From NCBI RefSeq assembly GCF_025345615.1, contig NZ_JAODWD010000002.1:1-64000 (forward strand): a DNA stretch of 64,000 nt, written 5' to 3'. Every line of letters starts with the position of its first letter. The first letter of the stretch is position 1. A program made the translations under genes and the position numbers. Below the pieces are notes generated by a model. The model was not told the DNA's origin. It did not search any database and worked only from the letters and a program-made list of their open reading frames with translations. The stretch comes from Mycobacterium deserti. GTDB lineage: Bacteria; Actinomycetota; Actinomycetes; Mycobacteriales; Mycobacteriaceae. Shown piece by piece: positions 1-9,082 of this stretch.

Positions 1-1
1 C

Positions 2-841
2 CTCGGCGGCGCCGGATGGATGCTCGACCTCATCGCCGGACTGCACCCCGACGGCATGCGCGTCATCGGACCACCTGACCGCTACCGAGTGAAGGCCAAC
101 TGGAAGACGGCATCGGAAAACTTCACCGGCGACGTGTACCACGTTCCGAACCTTCACGGCAGCGTGCAGGAAATCGGGTTGGCGGCCGGTCTGGACTACG
201 TGTGTGAGTTCGGCCGCAAGTACGAGTTCGAAAACGGGCACGGGTTCCTTGGTTTGGCGTGGACTTCAATGATCGACCCGAGTTTCGATTTCTGGGGCTA
301 TCCACCCGAATTCAAAGAGAAGTTCGACCTCTCCTGGCTCGACGAAACCCAACTACACGTCGTCGCCAATGACGGTCCCATCGTCGGGACCATCTTCCCC
401 AACCTCAGCTTCATCCGATTCCCTACCCCCGATCCCACCGGCAAGATGTCGGTCTTCACTTCGTTTCGGCAGTGGCAGCCCATCGGGCCCACCGAGATGG
501 AGGTGTGGAGTTGGCAGTTCGCCTGGAAATTCCAGAGCGACGAATCTGCGATGCAGGACTTGGTGATCGGTCAGAGTCAGTTCGGCTCCGCGGGAATCGT
601 GGAGGAGGACGACACCGTGGCATGGGAGGGGGCCGCGCGGGCCGGGGCCAGCCCGTGGGCACGTCAGGCGGGGATGCGGTTTCACCTCCAGCAGGCCAAC
701 AACTCCTCGGTCGACCAATCCCCCGACCCCACCTGGGAGGGACCCGGTCTGCGACGTCTCACCGGGTACGGCGAGAAGGTCCAGCTGAACTATTACCGGC
801 ACTACCTGCGCGTCATGCAGGCCAACGCAGGTCCTGAGTAG
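2..841 (+). CDS. Rieske-type aromatic ring-hydroxylating oxygenase, large subunit, C-terminal part
   Basis: This is the catalytic part of a Rieske non-haem iron oxygenase alpha subunit. The gene runs in from the left edge, so the N-terminal Rieske [2Fe-2S] domain lies outside the window. The motif NWK..SEN..GD.YH....H near the start of the visible part supplies the mononuclear-iron histidines and the bridging acidic residue typical of the family. The enzyme would put dioxygen into an aromatic ring to give a cis-dihydrodiol. It is followed after about 10 bp by a ferredoxin gene and then by a dihydrodiol-dehydrogenase-like SDR, which fits a dioxygenase operon. No beta subunit is seen downstream. 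The exact substrate cannot be read from the sequence. Confidence 0.9.
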   Translation, partial: LGGAGWMLDLIAGLHPDGMRVIGPPDRYRVKANWKTASENFTGDVYHVPNLHGSVQEIGLAAGLDYVCEFGRKYEFENGHGFLGLAWTSMIDPSFDFWGYPPEFKEKFDLSWLDETQLHVVANDGPIVGTIFPNLSFIRFPTPDPTGKMSVFTSFRQWQPIGPTEMEVWSWQFAWKFQSDESAMQDLVIGQSQFGSAGIVEEDDTVAWEGAARAGASPWARQAGMRFHLQQANNSSVDQSPDPTWEGPGLRRLTGYGEKVQLNYYRHYLRVMQANAGPE

Positions 842-851
842 GAGCGTGCAC

Positions 852-1070
852 ATGTCTGAAAAACTGCGTGTCGCCGTCGACATGTCCAAGTGCCAGACCT
901 ACGGCCTGTGTGTTGCGATCCACCCCGGGATCTTCGACATCCCCGAGGGCAATGGGCGCGTTGTCGTTTCCCGCGAAATCGTCGATTCAGACGACCGCGC
1001 CAGTATCGAGGAAGCGATGTGGGCGTGCCCTGCGCAGGCGATCACGCTGCAACCCGTGGTCGACGAATGA
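852..1070 (+). CDS. Small 3Fe-4S-type ferredoxin
   Basis: The product has 72 residues and is a small ferredoxin of the type that feeds electrons to actinobacterial P450s and Rieske oxygenases. Cluster ligands are visible as C.....C near residues 14-20 and a later CP motif (ACPAQAI). A GTG lies at 846, but the ATG at 852 has the better spacing to AGGAG at 840-844, so 852 is chosen. Its place directly after the oxygenase suggests it is that enzyme's electron donor. No reductase gene is visible in the window. Confidence 0.88.
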   Translation: MSEKLRVAVDMSKCQTYGLCVAIHPGIFDIPEGNGRVVVSREIVDSDDRASIEEAMWACPAQAITLQPVVDE

Positions 1071-1130
1071 CACGGCGACAGTGATCCGAACCTGTGTTCT
1101 ACCAACGGCTCTCAACTAGTAAGGACAGAC

Positions 1131-1961
1131 GTGCAAATGCTCGACGGCGACGTGGTCCTCATCACTGGTGGCGGTTCGGGTTTGGGACTCGGCATTGCAC
1201 GTCATTTCATCAGCGAAGGCGCCCAGGTCGCGATACTCGAAATCGACGAACAGAAGCTGGTCACCCTCCAAGCGGAGTTCGGTGACAACGTGTTGCTGGT
1301 TCGCGGGGACGTCACCAACACCGACGACTTGCTCGCATGCCGTGCAGCCACAGTCGAACGCTGGGGCCGGCTCAACGCTCTCATCGGCTCCCAAGGCATC
1401 TTCGATGGCAACATACCGCTGCGGGAGATCGCGATTGATCGGGTCTCTTCGTTGTTCGATGAACTGTTTCACGTCAACGTGCTCGGCTACATCCTGGCAT
1501 GCAGAGTGTTTCTGGATCTGCTCGAAGAGTCGGCGGGCTCGATCGTGCTGACGTCGTCGGTGGCCGCCTACGCCGCCGATGGCGGTGGCCTTATGTACAC
1601 CGCAACCAAGGGAGCTGTGGTCAGCGCGGTGCGCCAACTCGCGATGGAATTCGCCCCGCGGGTTCGCGTGAACGGGGTGGCTCCTGGCGCCTTCACCGAC
1701 AGCGAACTGCGTGGTCCACAGTCACTGGGACTGGAGAACCACAAGCAGTCCGACATTCCCAAGGAAGCGTTTGCCGCGACGTTCCAGAACCTGACCCTCA
1801 TGGATTCCGTGCCCACACCGATGGAGTACGCGCCGATCTACGCGTACCTCGCCTCGCGACACAACACCGTCACGACCGGTCAGACGATGCTGCTGGAACA
1901 GGGCGCGCTGAACCGGCCCACCCTCAGCAGTCCCCAAGGGGGCGGTGGAATCGGCGTCTGA
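1131..1961 (+). CDS. SDR oxidoreductase, cis-dihydrodiol dehydrogenase-like
   Basis: This is a classical short-chain dehydrogenase of 276 residues. It has the NAD-binding TGGGSGLG motif near residue 13, the catalytic SS.AAY serine region and YTATK with the Tyr/Lys pair. Length, operon position and the C-terminal extension resemble BphB/NahB-type cis-dihydrodiol dehydrogenases, which convert the dioxygenase product to a catechol. The GTG at 1131 is preceded at normal distance by AAGGA; an ATG at 1137 is the alternative. The dihydrodiol role is inferred from context; the SDR fold is clear. Confidence 0.85.
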   Translation: MQMLDGDVVLITGGGSGLGLGIARHFISEGAQVAILEIDEQKLVTLQAEFGDNVLLVRGDVTNTDDLLACRAATVERWGRLNALIGSQGIFDGNIPLREIAIDRVSSLFDELFHVNVLGYILACRVFLDLLEESAGSIVLTSSVAAYAADGGGLMYTATKGAVVSAVRQLAMEFAPRVRVNGVAPGAFTDSELRGPQSLGLENHKQSDIPKEAFAATFQNLTLMDSVPTPMEYAPIYAYLASRHNTVTTGQTMLLEQGALNRPTLSSPQGGGGIGV

Positions 1962-2074
1962 CCGCAGCGCAACCGTACATGTAGTCGCCGAACAACACTC
2001 ACCACATTGCTTGTGCGCCAACACAATAAAGTCCGATCACATAGCCCGAACTGAGAAAGCGAAAGCAGGTACCC

Positions 2075-3232
2075 ATGACCGCCACCGAGACATCGACAGG
2101 GCCGGAGAGCCAGACCCTTGAGGGCGCAAAGGATTGGCTGCGTCGCCACCTGCAGATGCGTCGTTACCCCATGAACTTCGAAGACGAGCAGGCCGCCGCA
2201 CAAACCATCGAAGATCTAGCAGGTATCGACCCGGACAGTTGGAGCCAAGCCTGGCTCGCGACAGCGTCGAGATTCGCCGCCAGAGCCGAGGCCGCCGAGG
2301 CCGGCGGCGATCTGAAGGGGGCGCGCGACGCTTGGTGGCAGGCATACCAATTCGCCTTTCTAGGCCGCTATCCAGTGCCCGATCACCCAGCGAAGCAGGT
2401 TGCCTACGAGAAGACCCGCGAGTACTTCCAAAAAGCGGGAGCGCTGGCCGAGCCGCCCGTTGAGCGCGTCGAGGTGCCCTTCTCCGCACGCACCGGTGAA
2501 GGCGACAAGGTGGCCTTCTATGTGGTTCGTCCTGCCGGTGTGGAGAACCCGCCGGTGCTCGTGTATTGGGCGGGTATCGACGGGTGGAAGGAAGAGTCGC
2601 TAATCGGGTCAGAGCGCTACTGGCGACGCGGTATCGCCACCATTCACACTGACATGCCTGGCGTTGGTGAGGCCCCCGTGCTGGCCGGCACCGATGCGGA
2701 GCGGATGTGGGATCCGGTCTTCGACTGGATTGCCGACAGCGACCTCGACGAGCAACGAGTCGCGGTCATGGGTGGATCTTTCGGCGGCTACTGGGCCACC
2801 AAGCTCGCGCACACCCATCGTGACCGTCTAAAGGCGGCAGTGAACTGGGGCGGCGGTATCCATCTCACGTTCCAGCCTTCATGGCAGGAGCAGTCGCGCA
2901 ACGCATCGTCGTATCTGATGGATTTGATGGGAGCGCGGGCACGGATTTTCGGTGGCTCGACCTTCGAGGACTATGTTGCACACTGCCCCCAGCTGTCATT
3001 GCTGGATCAGGGAGTGTTGGACATGCCGTGCTGTCCGCTACTGATGGTGAACGGGAAGGACGATCTCCAAAACGCGTCCGCAGACATCACTTTGGCGTTG
3101 GAGTACGGCGACCCCAAAACTGCGCGACTCTACCCCGGCGGCCATATGGGAGGCGACATGAAGACGATCCGCGATGTGATCGCGGTGTGGCTGCGTGAGC
3201 ACCTATTGGGTTCGTCGGCCGGAAGGGATTAA
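2075..3232 (+). CDS. FrsA-like alpha/beta hydrolase, probable C-C bond hydrolase
   Basis: The product has 385 residues with a helical N-terminal cap (about 1-130) and a C-terminal alpha/beta-hydrolase domain. The nucleophile elbow GGSFGGYW is seen near residue 235, and a late GGHMGG histidine segment completes the triad. The architecture matches the FrsA/DUF1100 group, which includes 2,6-dihydropseudooxynicotine hydrolase and other meta-cleavage-product hydrolases. It sits between a dihydrodiol-dehydrogenase-like gene and an extradiol dioxygenase, so hydrolysis of a ring-cleavage product is the likely job. Its stop is two bases from the next ATG, so translation is probably coupled. Confidence 0.82.
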   Translation: MTATETSTGPESQTLEGAKDWLRRHLQMRRYPMNFEDEQAAAQTIEDLAGIDPDSWSQAWLATASRFAARAEAAEAGGDLKGARDAWWQAYQFAFLGRYPVPDHPAKQVAYEKTREYFQKAGALAEPPVERVEVPFSARTGEGDKVAFYVVRPAGVENPPVLVYWAGIDGWKEESLIGSERYWRRGIATIHTDMPGVGEAPVLAGTDAERMWDPVFDWIADSDLDEQRVAVMGGSFGGYWATKLAHTHRDRLKAAVNWGGGIHLTFQPSWQEQSRNASSYLMDLMGARARIFGGSTFEDYVAHCPQLSLLDQGVLDMPCCPLLMVNGKDDLQNASADITLALEYGDPKTARLYPGGHMGGDMKTIRDVIAVWLREHLLGSSAGRD

Positions 3233-3233
3233 A

Positions 3234-4172
3234 ATGTCAAGTCATCTCATCACCCATCTCCGCCACGTCGACATCGCGATGCCGGATTTGACGCAGCAGC
3301 TCGTGTTCTATCGAGATCTGTGGGGGCTGACAGAGGTCGCCAACGATTCCGGCGTTCACTTTCTTGCCGCGGAGGGGTCACCGGAGCAGTACATCGTGCG
3401 TTTGCGTCGTGATGACCTCAAGCGACTGGACCTGGTCGCATTCGGTGCCGCATCGATGGCCGACGTTGATGAACTTGCGGCTCAACTGGTCAAGGCCGAC
3501 GTCGCGCTTGTACACGCGCCACGCGCGCTGGACACTCCCGGCGGTGGCTACGGGCTGCGCTTCTTCGACATCGACGGCCGGGTTGTGGAGGTGTCCTCGG
3601 ATGTGGCGGTGCGCAAACACCGCAAAATCGAAGAGCGCGAATCGATCCCGGTGCGCCTATCTCATTTTGTGGTGAACTCCCCTAACCCGGAGGCCACCGT
3701 GGCTTGGTACGAGCAGCACTTGGGCTTTCGGCTGACCGATACAATGGCGCTGCCCCACATGGGCGGGTTCATGTGGTTCTTGCGCTGCAACAACTTCCAT
3801 CACAGCCTGGCGATCGCGCGGGGTCCTCACGTGGCCAACCATCACGTGTCTTTCGAAATGAGGGGCATCGATGAGTACATGCGGGGCACGGGCCGCCTAC
3901 TGCGAGCTGGGGTGGAAAAGCTGTGGGGCCCCGGTCGGCACAAGGCCGGTGACAACACCTTCAGTTACTTCCTCGATCGCGCTGGCAACACCGTAGAGTA
4001 CACCACCGAACTCGAAATGATCGATGAGGACACTTGGCATCCGACTGTGTTCGATGCCACAGAGCCCGACGTTTCCGACCAGTGGGGCACGGCGAACGCG
4101 ATGAACGAATACGTCGCGTCCAAGTCGCATAACGATCCCGATAAGGGTGTCTTCGTCGCACCGCCCATTTAG
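3234..4172 (+). CDS. Two-domain extradiol ring-cleavage dioxygenase (VOC family)
   Basis: The product has 312 residues made of two vicinal-oxygen-chelate domains (about 5-130 and 140-280), the layout of catechol 2,3-dioxygenases. The C-terminal domain keeps candidate Fe(II) ligands: a His at the start of its first strand (LSHFVVN), a His in NNFHHSL, and a late Glu (VEYTTE). The ATG at 3234 sits behind GGAAGG and abuts the stop of the upstream hydrolase. A longer in-frame start exists inside that gene but has no good ribosome site. The enzyme would open the catechol made by the upstream genes. Confidence 0.88.
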   Translation: MSSHLITHLRHVDIAMPDLTQQLVFYRDLWGLTEVANDSGVHFLAAEGSPEQYIVRLRRDDLKRLDLVAFGAASMADVDELAAQLVKADVALVHAPRALDTPGGGYGLRFFDIDGRVVEVSSDVAVRKHRKIEERESIPVRLSHFVVNSPNPEATVAWYEQHLGFRLTDTMALPHMGGFMWFLRCNNFHHSLAIARGPHVANHHVSFEMRGIDEYMRGTGRLLRAGVEKLWGPGRHKAGDNTFSYFLDRAGNTVEYTTELEMIDEDTWHPTVFDATEPDVSDQWGTANAMNEYVASKSHNDPDKGVFVAPPI

Positions 4173-4226
4173 GCCCTGGAAGTCTGCAAACCGAACTGAT
4201 CCAAGTGCGCGCAGAAATGTTGGCCC

Positions 4227-5417
4227 ATGCGACAGGTGACTGACGCGGAGCGCCGGGTTCGTCTGGGGGTGCGGCATAGCCTTGCCCCATCCGCCCGCGT
4301 CGACTCCGCCGACGCCGCAGCGGCAGCGGTGGTTGCCCTGCACGCCACCGAGGCTGCCAGCGTCTATCTCTCATGTTGGGCACGGATGAAATCGGTGTGT
4401 GTCGCTGACATCGATCGGGCGCTGTACGAAGACCGCAGCCTCATCAAGCAATTGGCGATGCGTCGTACACTGTTCGCGTTTCCGCGAGACCTGCTGCCTG
4501 CAGTCTGGTCAAGCGCGTCTGCTCGGGTCGCCGACATCGAGCGCACTCGAATCATCAGAGGTGTCGAGAGGGCCGGCCTCGCCGCCGACGGGCAGGCTTG
4601 GCTGCAGCGCGCTCGAACCGATGTGCTCGCGGCGCTGGCCGACATCCCCTCCGGTCGAACCGCTCAGGAGATACGTCAAGCGGTGCCGCGCATCGATGTG
4701 CCCGTTGCGCTCGTCGCCGGTTCGACACGGGCTGCGACCGCGGTACTGACCCAGCTGGGAGCGGCCGGTGAGATCGTCAGAGGCGCCAACGTGGGTCATT
4801 GGCGTACCTCGCGGCCCCTACTGACACTGATGCACCATTGGATCGTCGACCTCGGGGAGCCGACTTCAGCCGAAGAAGGCTATCGCGAACTCGTGCGCCG
4901 CTGGTTGTACCGCTTCGGTCCGGGGACCGTGGAAGACATGGTCTGGTGGTTGGGCTCAACCAAAGCGACCGTGCGCAAGGCTCTAATAGCTTTGGAGGCG
5001 GTCGAAGTCGCCCTGTGCGGTGGCTCAATTGGATGGCTGCTGCCCGACGATCTAGACAAGCTCGATGATCCCGGTACTTGGGTGGCATTGCTGCCGGTTC
5101 TCGATCCCACCGTGATGGGCTGGCGTCACCGCGAATTCTATCTGGGGCCACACCGGAGCCAATTGTTCGACACTCGCGGTAATGCGGGAGCGACCGCCTG
5201 GGTCGATGGTCGTGTGGTCGGCGGATGGGTGCAGGATGAGTCCGGCGAAGTGCACGTGCGACTGCTGGAGCCGGTTGCTCGCCGCGCGCAACGTGCGCTC
5301 GGCGCCGAGGCGGCCCGGCTGACCAGCTGGCTTGCCGGCGTGCGAATCGGGGCGAACGTCCAGGCACCGGTAGCCACCGAACCTTCGATCAGACAACAAC
5401 ACCCGGGGAAGCAGTGA
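4227..5417 (+). CDS. Winged-helix DNA-binding protein of the HTH_42 / AlkZ-like family
   Basis: The product has 396 residues. It resembles the large actinobacterial winged-helix family (HTH_42, DUF1006), which contains the DNA glycosylases AlkZ and YcaQ. The family's LLP.LDP..MGWR.R segment is present near residue 300, with repeated Trp/Arg-rich winged-helix parts before it. It starts 54 bp after the dioxygenase gene on the same strand but is functionally unrelated. Many relatives are annotated only as winged-helix proteins. A repair role is possible but is not shown by the sequence. Confidence 0.75.
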   Translation: MRQVTDAERRVRLGVRHSLAPSARVDSADAAAAAVVALHATEAASVYLSCWARMKSVCVADIDRALYEDRSLIKQLAMRRTLFAFPRDLLPAVWSSASARVADIERTRIIRGVERAGLAADGQAWLQRARTDVLAALADIPSGRTAQEIRQAVPRIDVPVALVAGSTRAATAVLTQLGAAGEIVRGANVGHWRTSRPLLTLMHHWIVDLGEPTSAEEGYRELVRRWLYRFGPGTVEDMVWWLGSTKATVRKALIALEAVEVALCGGSIGWLLPDDLDKLDDPGTWVALLPVLDPTVMGWRHREFYLGPHRSQLFDTRGNAGATAWVDGRVVGGWVQDESGEVHVRLLEPVARRAQRALGAEAARLTSWLAGVRIGANVQAPVATEPSIRQQHPGKQ

Positions 5418-6223
5418 TGCCCACTCGCACACAGGGTCAGTGCGGCAGATTACTGCGATCGATCTGGCTGCATGGCTATATCACGAAGCTACGGTCCCCT
5501 CAGTAGCGCTACCGGCTTGGTGCCGGGCTCGTCCATCGCAGACGAAACGCTTGCATCGCATCGCGAGAATTGAGTCATCAAGGTCGCGGACGCACCGTGT
5601 CCGCCTCGGTCCCCTGCCGTCGGTCTGGCGTCCAAACAGGCTGACATGTACCGACGGGAAACTGGAACGTCGAGCACTTCGCATGCAAATGGTGCGCGAC
5701 ACTCGATTCGAATCTCGTGCTAGATCCGGGAATACCACGAAATCGGCCGCACTGCCGATAGCTGGGCCCCGGAGGGTCCTCGCGCCATCGGTTCCAACTC
5801 ACCGCTCTGTGGTCACCCACTCAAAGAGGCTGTAGCCATCGTTCGCCGTTTAGCGGTCTAAAGACGATTCTGCCTCGAGCAAAACGCGCCGCGAATGGCG
5901 GGGTTGATGACCACAGTAACCATGGGGGCCCAGAACGCCTGATCAGGCCCCTCTCACTTTCGGAGCTCGGACACGGCCGACGGTGTACACCGAATCGCTG
6001 AGGGTAATCGTCGAGGTGTTGTAAACCGCCCTGCTCGCTACAAGTTGCCGCACGCCACGGTGGTTAATGCAGCAGCTGCTGCGTAACGCCTGCGCTCAGC
6101 TGCTCAAGCGTCAACTTCGTTGATCGCGTTGATAAGCCGACACATGTCTTCGAACGCGAGACGACTTCTCACATTGCACGGGCCACAGACGATAGAGGGT
6201 CGCGCCTCTGGTGGATAACAGTT
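5418..6223 (+). other. Non-coding or decayed stretch
   Basis: About 800 bp with no convincing gene. The open frames here have low-complexity Arg/Ser-rich translations with no recognisable motif and no ribosome site. It separates the aromatic operon from the ABM gene. Confidence 0.5.
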
Positions 6224-6237
6224 AGTACCCCGGTACT
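6224..6237. promoter_or_regulatory. Perfect 6/2/6 inverted repeat upstream of the ABM gene
   Basis: AGTACC-CC-GGTACT lies just before the tandem TCCTG-N5-CAGGA boxes. It may be part of the same control region. Function is not known. Confidence 0.35.
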
Positions 6238-6240
6238 CGA

Positions 6241-6276
6241 TCCTGTTACTCAGGTCGAGCTTTGTGCGTTACAGGA
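6241..6276. promoter_or_regulatory. Tandem TCCTG-N5-CAGGA boxes, 21 bp apart
   Basis: Box 1 is TCCTG-TTACT-CAGGT (6241-6255). Box 2 is TTGTG-CGTTA-CAGGA (6262-6276). The boxes start exactly 21 bp apart and lie 54-89 bp before the ABM-fold gene at 6330. The same tandem arrangement occurs at 8830, 12194, 23133 and 34656, so this is a probable operator of the local IclR regulators. Confidence 0.65.
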
Positions 6277-6329
6277 AGACCAGCTAGCGTGCAAAATAGG
6301 CTGGCACCCGCCACGCCGTAACTGAAGCG

Positions 6330-6671
6330 ATGGAGAGTCGATTGGCAACTATCAACCGCGGGCGGCAAGCGGTGACTCTGGTGGTCATCTTGCTTGTCGA
6401 CCCAGACCTAATCGACGAGAAGATCGCCCATGTCATCGAGCTCGGGCGCCAACACTCCAAGGAGCCCGGGTTCGTGTCGTGCGCCATCCATCGGAGTGCA
6501 GACAACAGCAAGATCCTGGAATACATCCAGTGGGAGACAATGGAGCACCTCAATGCGATGCGGAAAACGTTCGTCAACGAGAGTCCACAACCACCCGACT
6601 TCGCTTTCAGCATCGAGGGAACGTTTTATGAGGTCGCCGCGGTCATCCATCCGGCGCCTGAAGAATCCTGA
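6330..6671 (+). CDS. ABM-fold (antibiotic biosynthesis monooxygenase-like) protein
   Basis: The product has 113 residues with the pattern of the dimeric ferredoxin-like ABM fold: a first beta strand, an acidic helix, a PGFVSC strand and a later EYIQWE strand. Such proteins act as cofactor-free monooxygenases, haem-degrading enzymes or small accessory proteins in aromatic catabolism. The ribosome site at 6330 is weak; a GTG at 6372 in the same frame would remove 14 residues and is a real alternative. It follows a tandem operator-like element, so it is probably in the same regulon as the P450 and hydroxylase units. Confidence 0.65.
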   Translation: MESRLATINRGRQAVTLVVILLVDPDLIDEKIAHVIELGRQHSKEPGFVSCAIHRSADNSKILEYIQWETMEHLNAMRKTFVNESPQPPDFAFSIEGTFYEVAAVIHPAPEES

Positions 6672-7270
6672 CGCATGCCATGAGATCGAATAAACGACGA
6701 CACTTCTGGGCAAGTATATCGGCGGGCGGACTAGGCTCGTGGCAGCGATGAGCCCGAAGTTGCTCGCCGACAACACTACTGAGGCGTTGACCAACTTGTC
6801 CTAGATTCGCTCCGGCCGTTCGGTATGGATATGGGCACGAAACGGATCCGCGTTAGGACGCCTAGACCCCTGTCGCGGTTGTTAGCGAGATAGTGATCGG
6901 AAGCCACATCGGCTGAAGGGTTGATCCTTGCTACAACACGGCTTTTCAGTAACATAGATCGTGCATATGCCTTAGCCGGCGCGCTACCGCCCGCGGCTAC
7001 GCCAGGTGTACCGGTCGCTAGATTCCTGTCGGCAGTCGACGCGCGGAATGGCTTTGTTAATGCCGTGTCGATCGCCGCGCACCACGGTTCGCGGCGACCT
7101 TCCGCCTAGTTCTCAAGATGAGCGCTTCGCAAGAAGATCGAGGTGCACCGCGCACCGAAGTCACCAACTACCAGCGACCGCAAATGCCAGCACTCGCATG
7201 CGGAACGCCGTGTAGTCATCCCCTAGAGCGCATCATCAAATACCGATGTCTTGAGCGTCTGCAGTAAAGC
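6672..7270 (+). other. Gene-poor stretch
   Basis: No supported gene or clear repeat. Short open frames on the plus strand have no motif and no ribosome site. Confidence 0.45.
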
Positions 7271-7274
7271 GTCC

Positions 7275-7510
7275 AGATCACTTCAGCGGCAACCTTCTCA
7301 ACGAGATGTGGATAATGCCACCCTGCCTTCCGGATTCAGTCATCATGGCGAGAGATACTTCACTCGACAAGGTCCTATGCAGATAATCGGCCGTCTCCCA
7401 GACGGCCACGTTGGTCATTACTCGACTCGAATCGGCGCCGCGATAGGGGCCGGGGCCGAAGTAAACCAGTGCCGCACGCCGAAGGTTACGACATACTTTC
7501 ATTCCCCGAC
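7275..7510 (-). pseudogene. Decayed ABM-fold gene copy
   Basis: The minus-strand translation is an ungapped relative of the C-terminal two thirds of the ABM-like protein encoded at 9083. Both contain YRG....SRV.TNVAVWE.A followed by SE at the same spacing and a terminal LRR. The N-terminal third is absent: a TGA interrupts the frame upstream and no ribosome site is present. It is therefore a truncated paralog, not a working gene. Confidence 0.7.
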
Positions 7511-7646
7511 TCGGAATCGGATTCGGAGTCGCTCGTTTCGGGCTAGCTGCCGTGTATGGGAATACGCCGCTGATGCCTCAGAGGCGCTGCGCCGTTACAT
7601 GAACGACTCGTATTCGTCTGGATGAGTCAGGCGGCATGGTGGACAC

Positions 7647-8201
7647 TCACAGAGGGTTACGTGCCGTGGCATACGGCCTGAGCTCGGCGACGTGACGGCC
7701 ATCGGGGGTGAACGTCACCAGTCGGCGCCACAGCTGCCGCACGCGGTTGTCATTCCAGAGAGCTTCGACAGGGTCGATGCGGAAGAAGTCCTGGTGATGT
7801 GCGGTGCCTTTCAAGAAGTTGTCAAACATCGAGGTGCCCTGAGCCCAAAGGAATTGCTCTCTACTGACCTCGACTGCCCGATGGATCTCTTCCGGATCGG
7901 TCACCTTGGTGGCGATGCCGTCGACTTGAATCGATCGGGCTTGTAGGCGCTCGGAGAAACCACCGGGCGGCAGGTACGCAATGGTGTAGCTGACACGGGG
8001 GTCGCGCGCCATGGCGGCGTACTTGCGGGTATAGCCGAATGTCGCTGTGTATACGGTGAGGCCGTCAGCGGCGAAGTGCATCATTGAAACGCTGGGTGCT
8101 CCTTTTGAGTCCAGCACGGCAAGGGCACCGATTTCTTCTGTCCGGAGTAATTCAGCAATCGCTTCTTCGACATCATGGAGCGTTGGTTCCGGTTGCGGCA
8201 T
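7647..8201 (-). CDS. PPOX-family (pyridoxamine 5'-phosphate oxidase fold) flavin/F420-binding protein
   Basis: The product has 184 residues with the split-barrel signature. An N-terminal helix is followed by a G.P.V..M.F strand, a TATFGYTRKY.AMARDPRVS segment that normally binds the cofactor phosphate, and a Trp-rich C-terminus. Actinobacterial members use FMN or F420 to reduce small molecules. AGGAGGG lies at good spacing before the ATG. Upstream at 8344-8383 are two palindromes that could control it. The substrate is unknown. Confidence 0.75.
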   Translation of the reverse strand: MPQPEPTLHDVEEAIAELLRTEEIGALAVLDSKGAPSVSMMHFAADGLTVYTATFGYTRKYAAMARDPRVSYTIAYLPPGGFSERLQARSIQVDGIATKVTDPEEIHRAVEVSREQFLWAQGTSMFDNFLKGTAHHQDFFRIDPVEALWNDNRVRQLWRRLVTFTPDGRHVAELRPYATARNPL

Positions 8202-8343
8202 GTGTCCCTCCTGAATTACGGGTCGTAATGGACGTTGAGGCGGCGGGCTCGTACGTCGGCTCGCGGCGCTTGCCTTCGAGGGCTGAGCCCGACGTTGCCG
8301 AGACTCTATGACAGTTGGTGGATACCGCGACGATAAAATCCAA

Positions 8344-8357
8344 TGACCTGATGGTCA
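8344..8357. promoter_or_regulatory. TGACC-N4-GGTCA palindrome
   Basis: TGACC-TGAT-GGTCA is a perfect 5-bp-arm dyad. It lies 21 bp upstream of the TCCTG box at 8365. The same arms and spacing occur at 30507-30520 in front of a TetR gene, so it may be a second binding site for that regulator. Confidence 0.4.
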
Positions 8358-8364
8358 ACAAGAT

Positions 8365-8383
8365 AGTCCTGTCTAACAGGACT
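8365..8383. promoter_or_regulatory. TCCTG-N5-CAGGA operator-like dyad
   Basis: AGTCCTGTCTAACAGGACT has 8-bp arms around a 3-bp centre. It lies 164 bp upstream of the PPOX gene (minus strand) and about 700 bp before the ABM gene at 9083. It is the longest dyad of the series. Confidence 0.65.
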
Positions 8384-8829
8384 GCTCTCTGCGCTTCATT
8401 GACGCAAACTCACGAATATGAGCAGAGTCGGACCGCACGGGCTCGAAAGAATCGGCGCAGCGGTCCCCCGTATTACCGTCGGATCGAGAGACCGTGTCCC
8501 GTACGTGGGAGACGCGTGGTGGCATCGGTGTCCCGCACCACGCACGGGCCAAGGGACCTATAACGCGGCAGCGCTGATGTTGTCGTTCGCCGACTCGAGG
8601 CGCATCTCAGCCTGGGCGCCGATCGATGCACGTAGGTCCAAATGCAAAGCCATCTATGCACAAGCGTTTTCACTCCCCCTGAATCGTCGCGCAACGGCGC
8701 GTTGAAGGTTGCGGGTGTACTTGGCTGTGAGATGCCGGCCTAAAACTGTCGTCGGCCGAGCCCTTCTGTCGAGCGGTCGGCGTAAGTATCGTCACATCCC
8801 TGCAGAAGCGGATTGTGGCCCACCACAAT
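8384..8829. other. Gene-poor stretch between operator sites
   Basis: No supported coding sequence. The divergent control regions of the PPOX gene and the ABM gene flank it. Confidence 0.4.
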
Positions 8830-8865
8830 TCCTGATATACAGGTATAGATTCCTGCTAAACAGTT
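8830..8865. promoter_or_regulatory. Tandem TCCTG-N5-CAGGA boxes, 21 bp apart
   Basis: Box 1 is TCCTG-ATATA-CAGGT (8830-8844). Box 2 is TCCTG-CTAAA-CAGTT (8851-8865). They sit about 220 bp before the ABM-like gene at 9083. The spacing is identical to the other four tandem sites. Confidence 0.65.
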
Positions 8866-9082
8866 ATCTATGCTGACGTGAACAACGCTGTCCATCACCG
8901 TAGGCAAACTGTGCATTTCGGACGCACATCGATGACAGCCAGTCTCGGCGGCGTTCGGTGCCAACGATTGGCAGCGAAGGCGGAAGACTTCAGGTGGGGC
9001 TTCATACGGTGTCCAATTGCCCTCGCCGGCCTGGTGATCGACTCATCCATCTATGACAACATCCCCGATTGAAAGGTAGTCA

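Noticed and set aside
1492-1506. A TCCTG-GCATG-CAGAG near-match to the operator dyad
   Set aside because: It lies inside the dihydrodiol-dehydrogenase-like coding sequence and is imperfect; chance is more likely.
5680-5725. A tRNA-like 3' end (ATTCGAAT loop and a CCA-like end on the minus strand)
   Set aside because: The flanking arms do not pair as a T stem, and no anticodon or acceptor stem could be built.
5440-5835. A 131-codon plus-strand open frame
   Set aside because: Arg/Ser-rich translation, no motif, no ribosome site; typical of chance frames in high-GC DNA.
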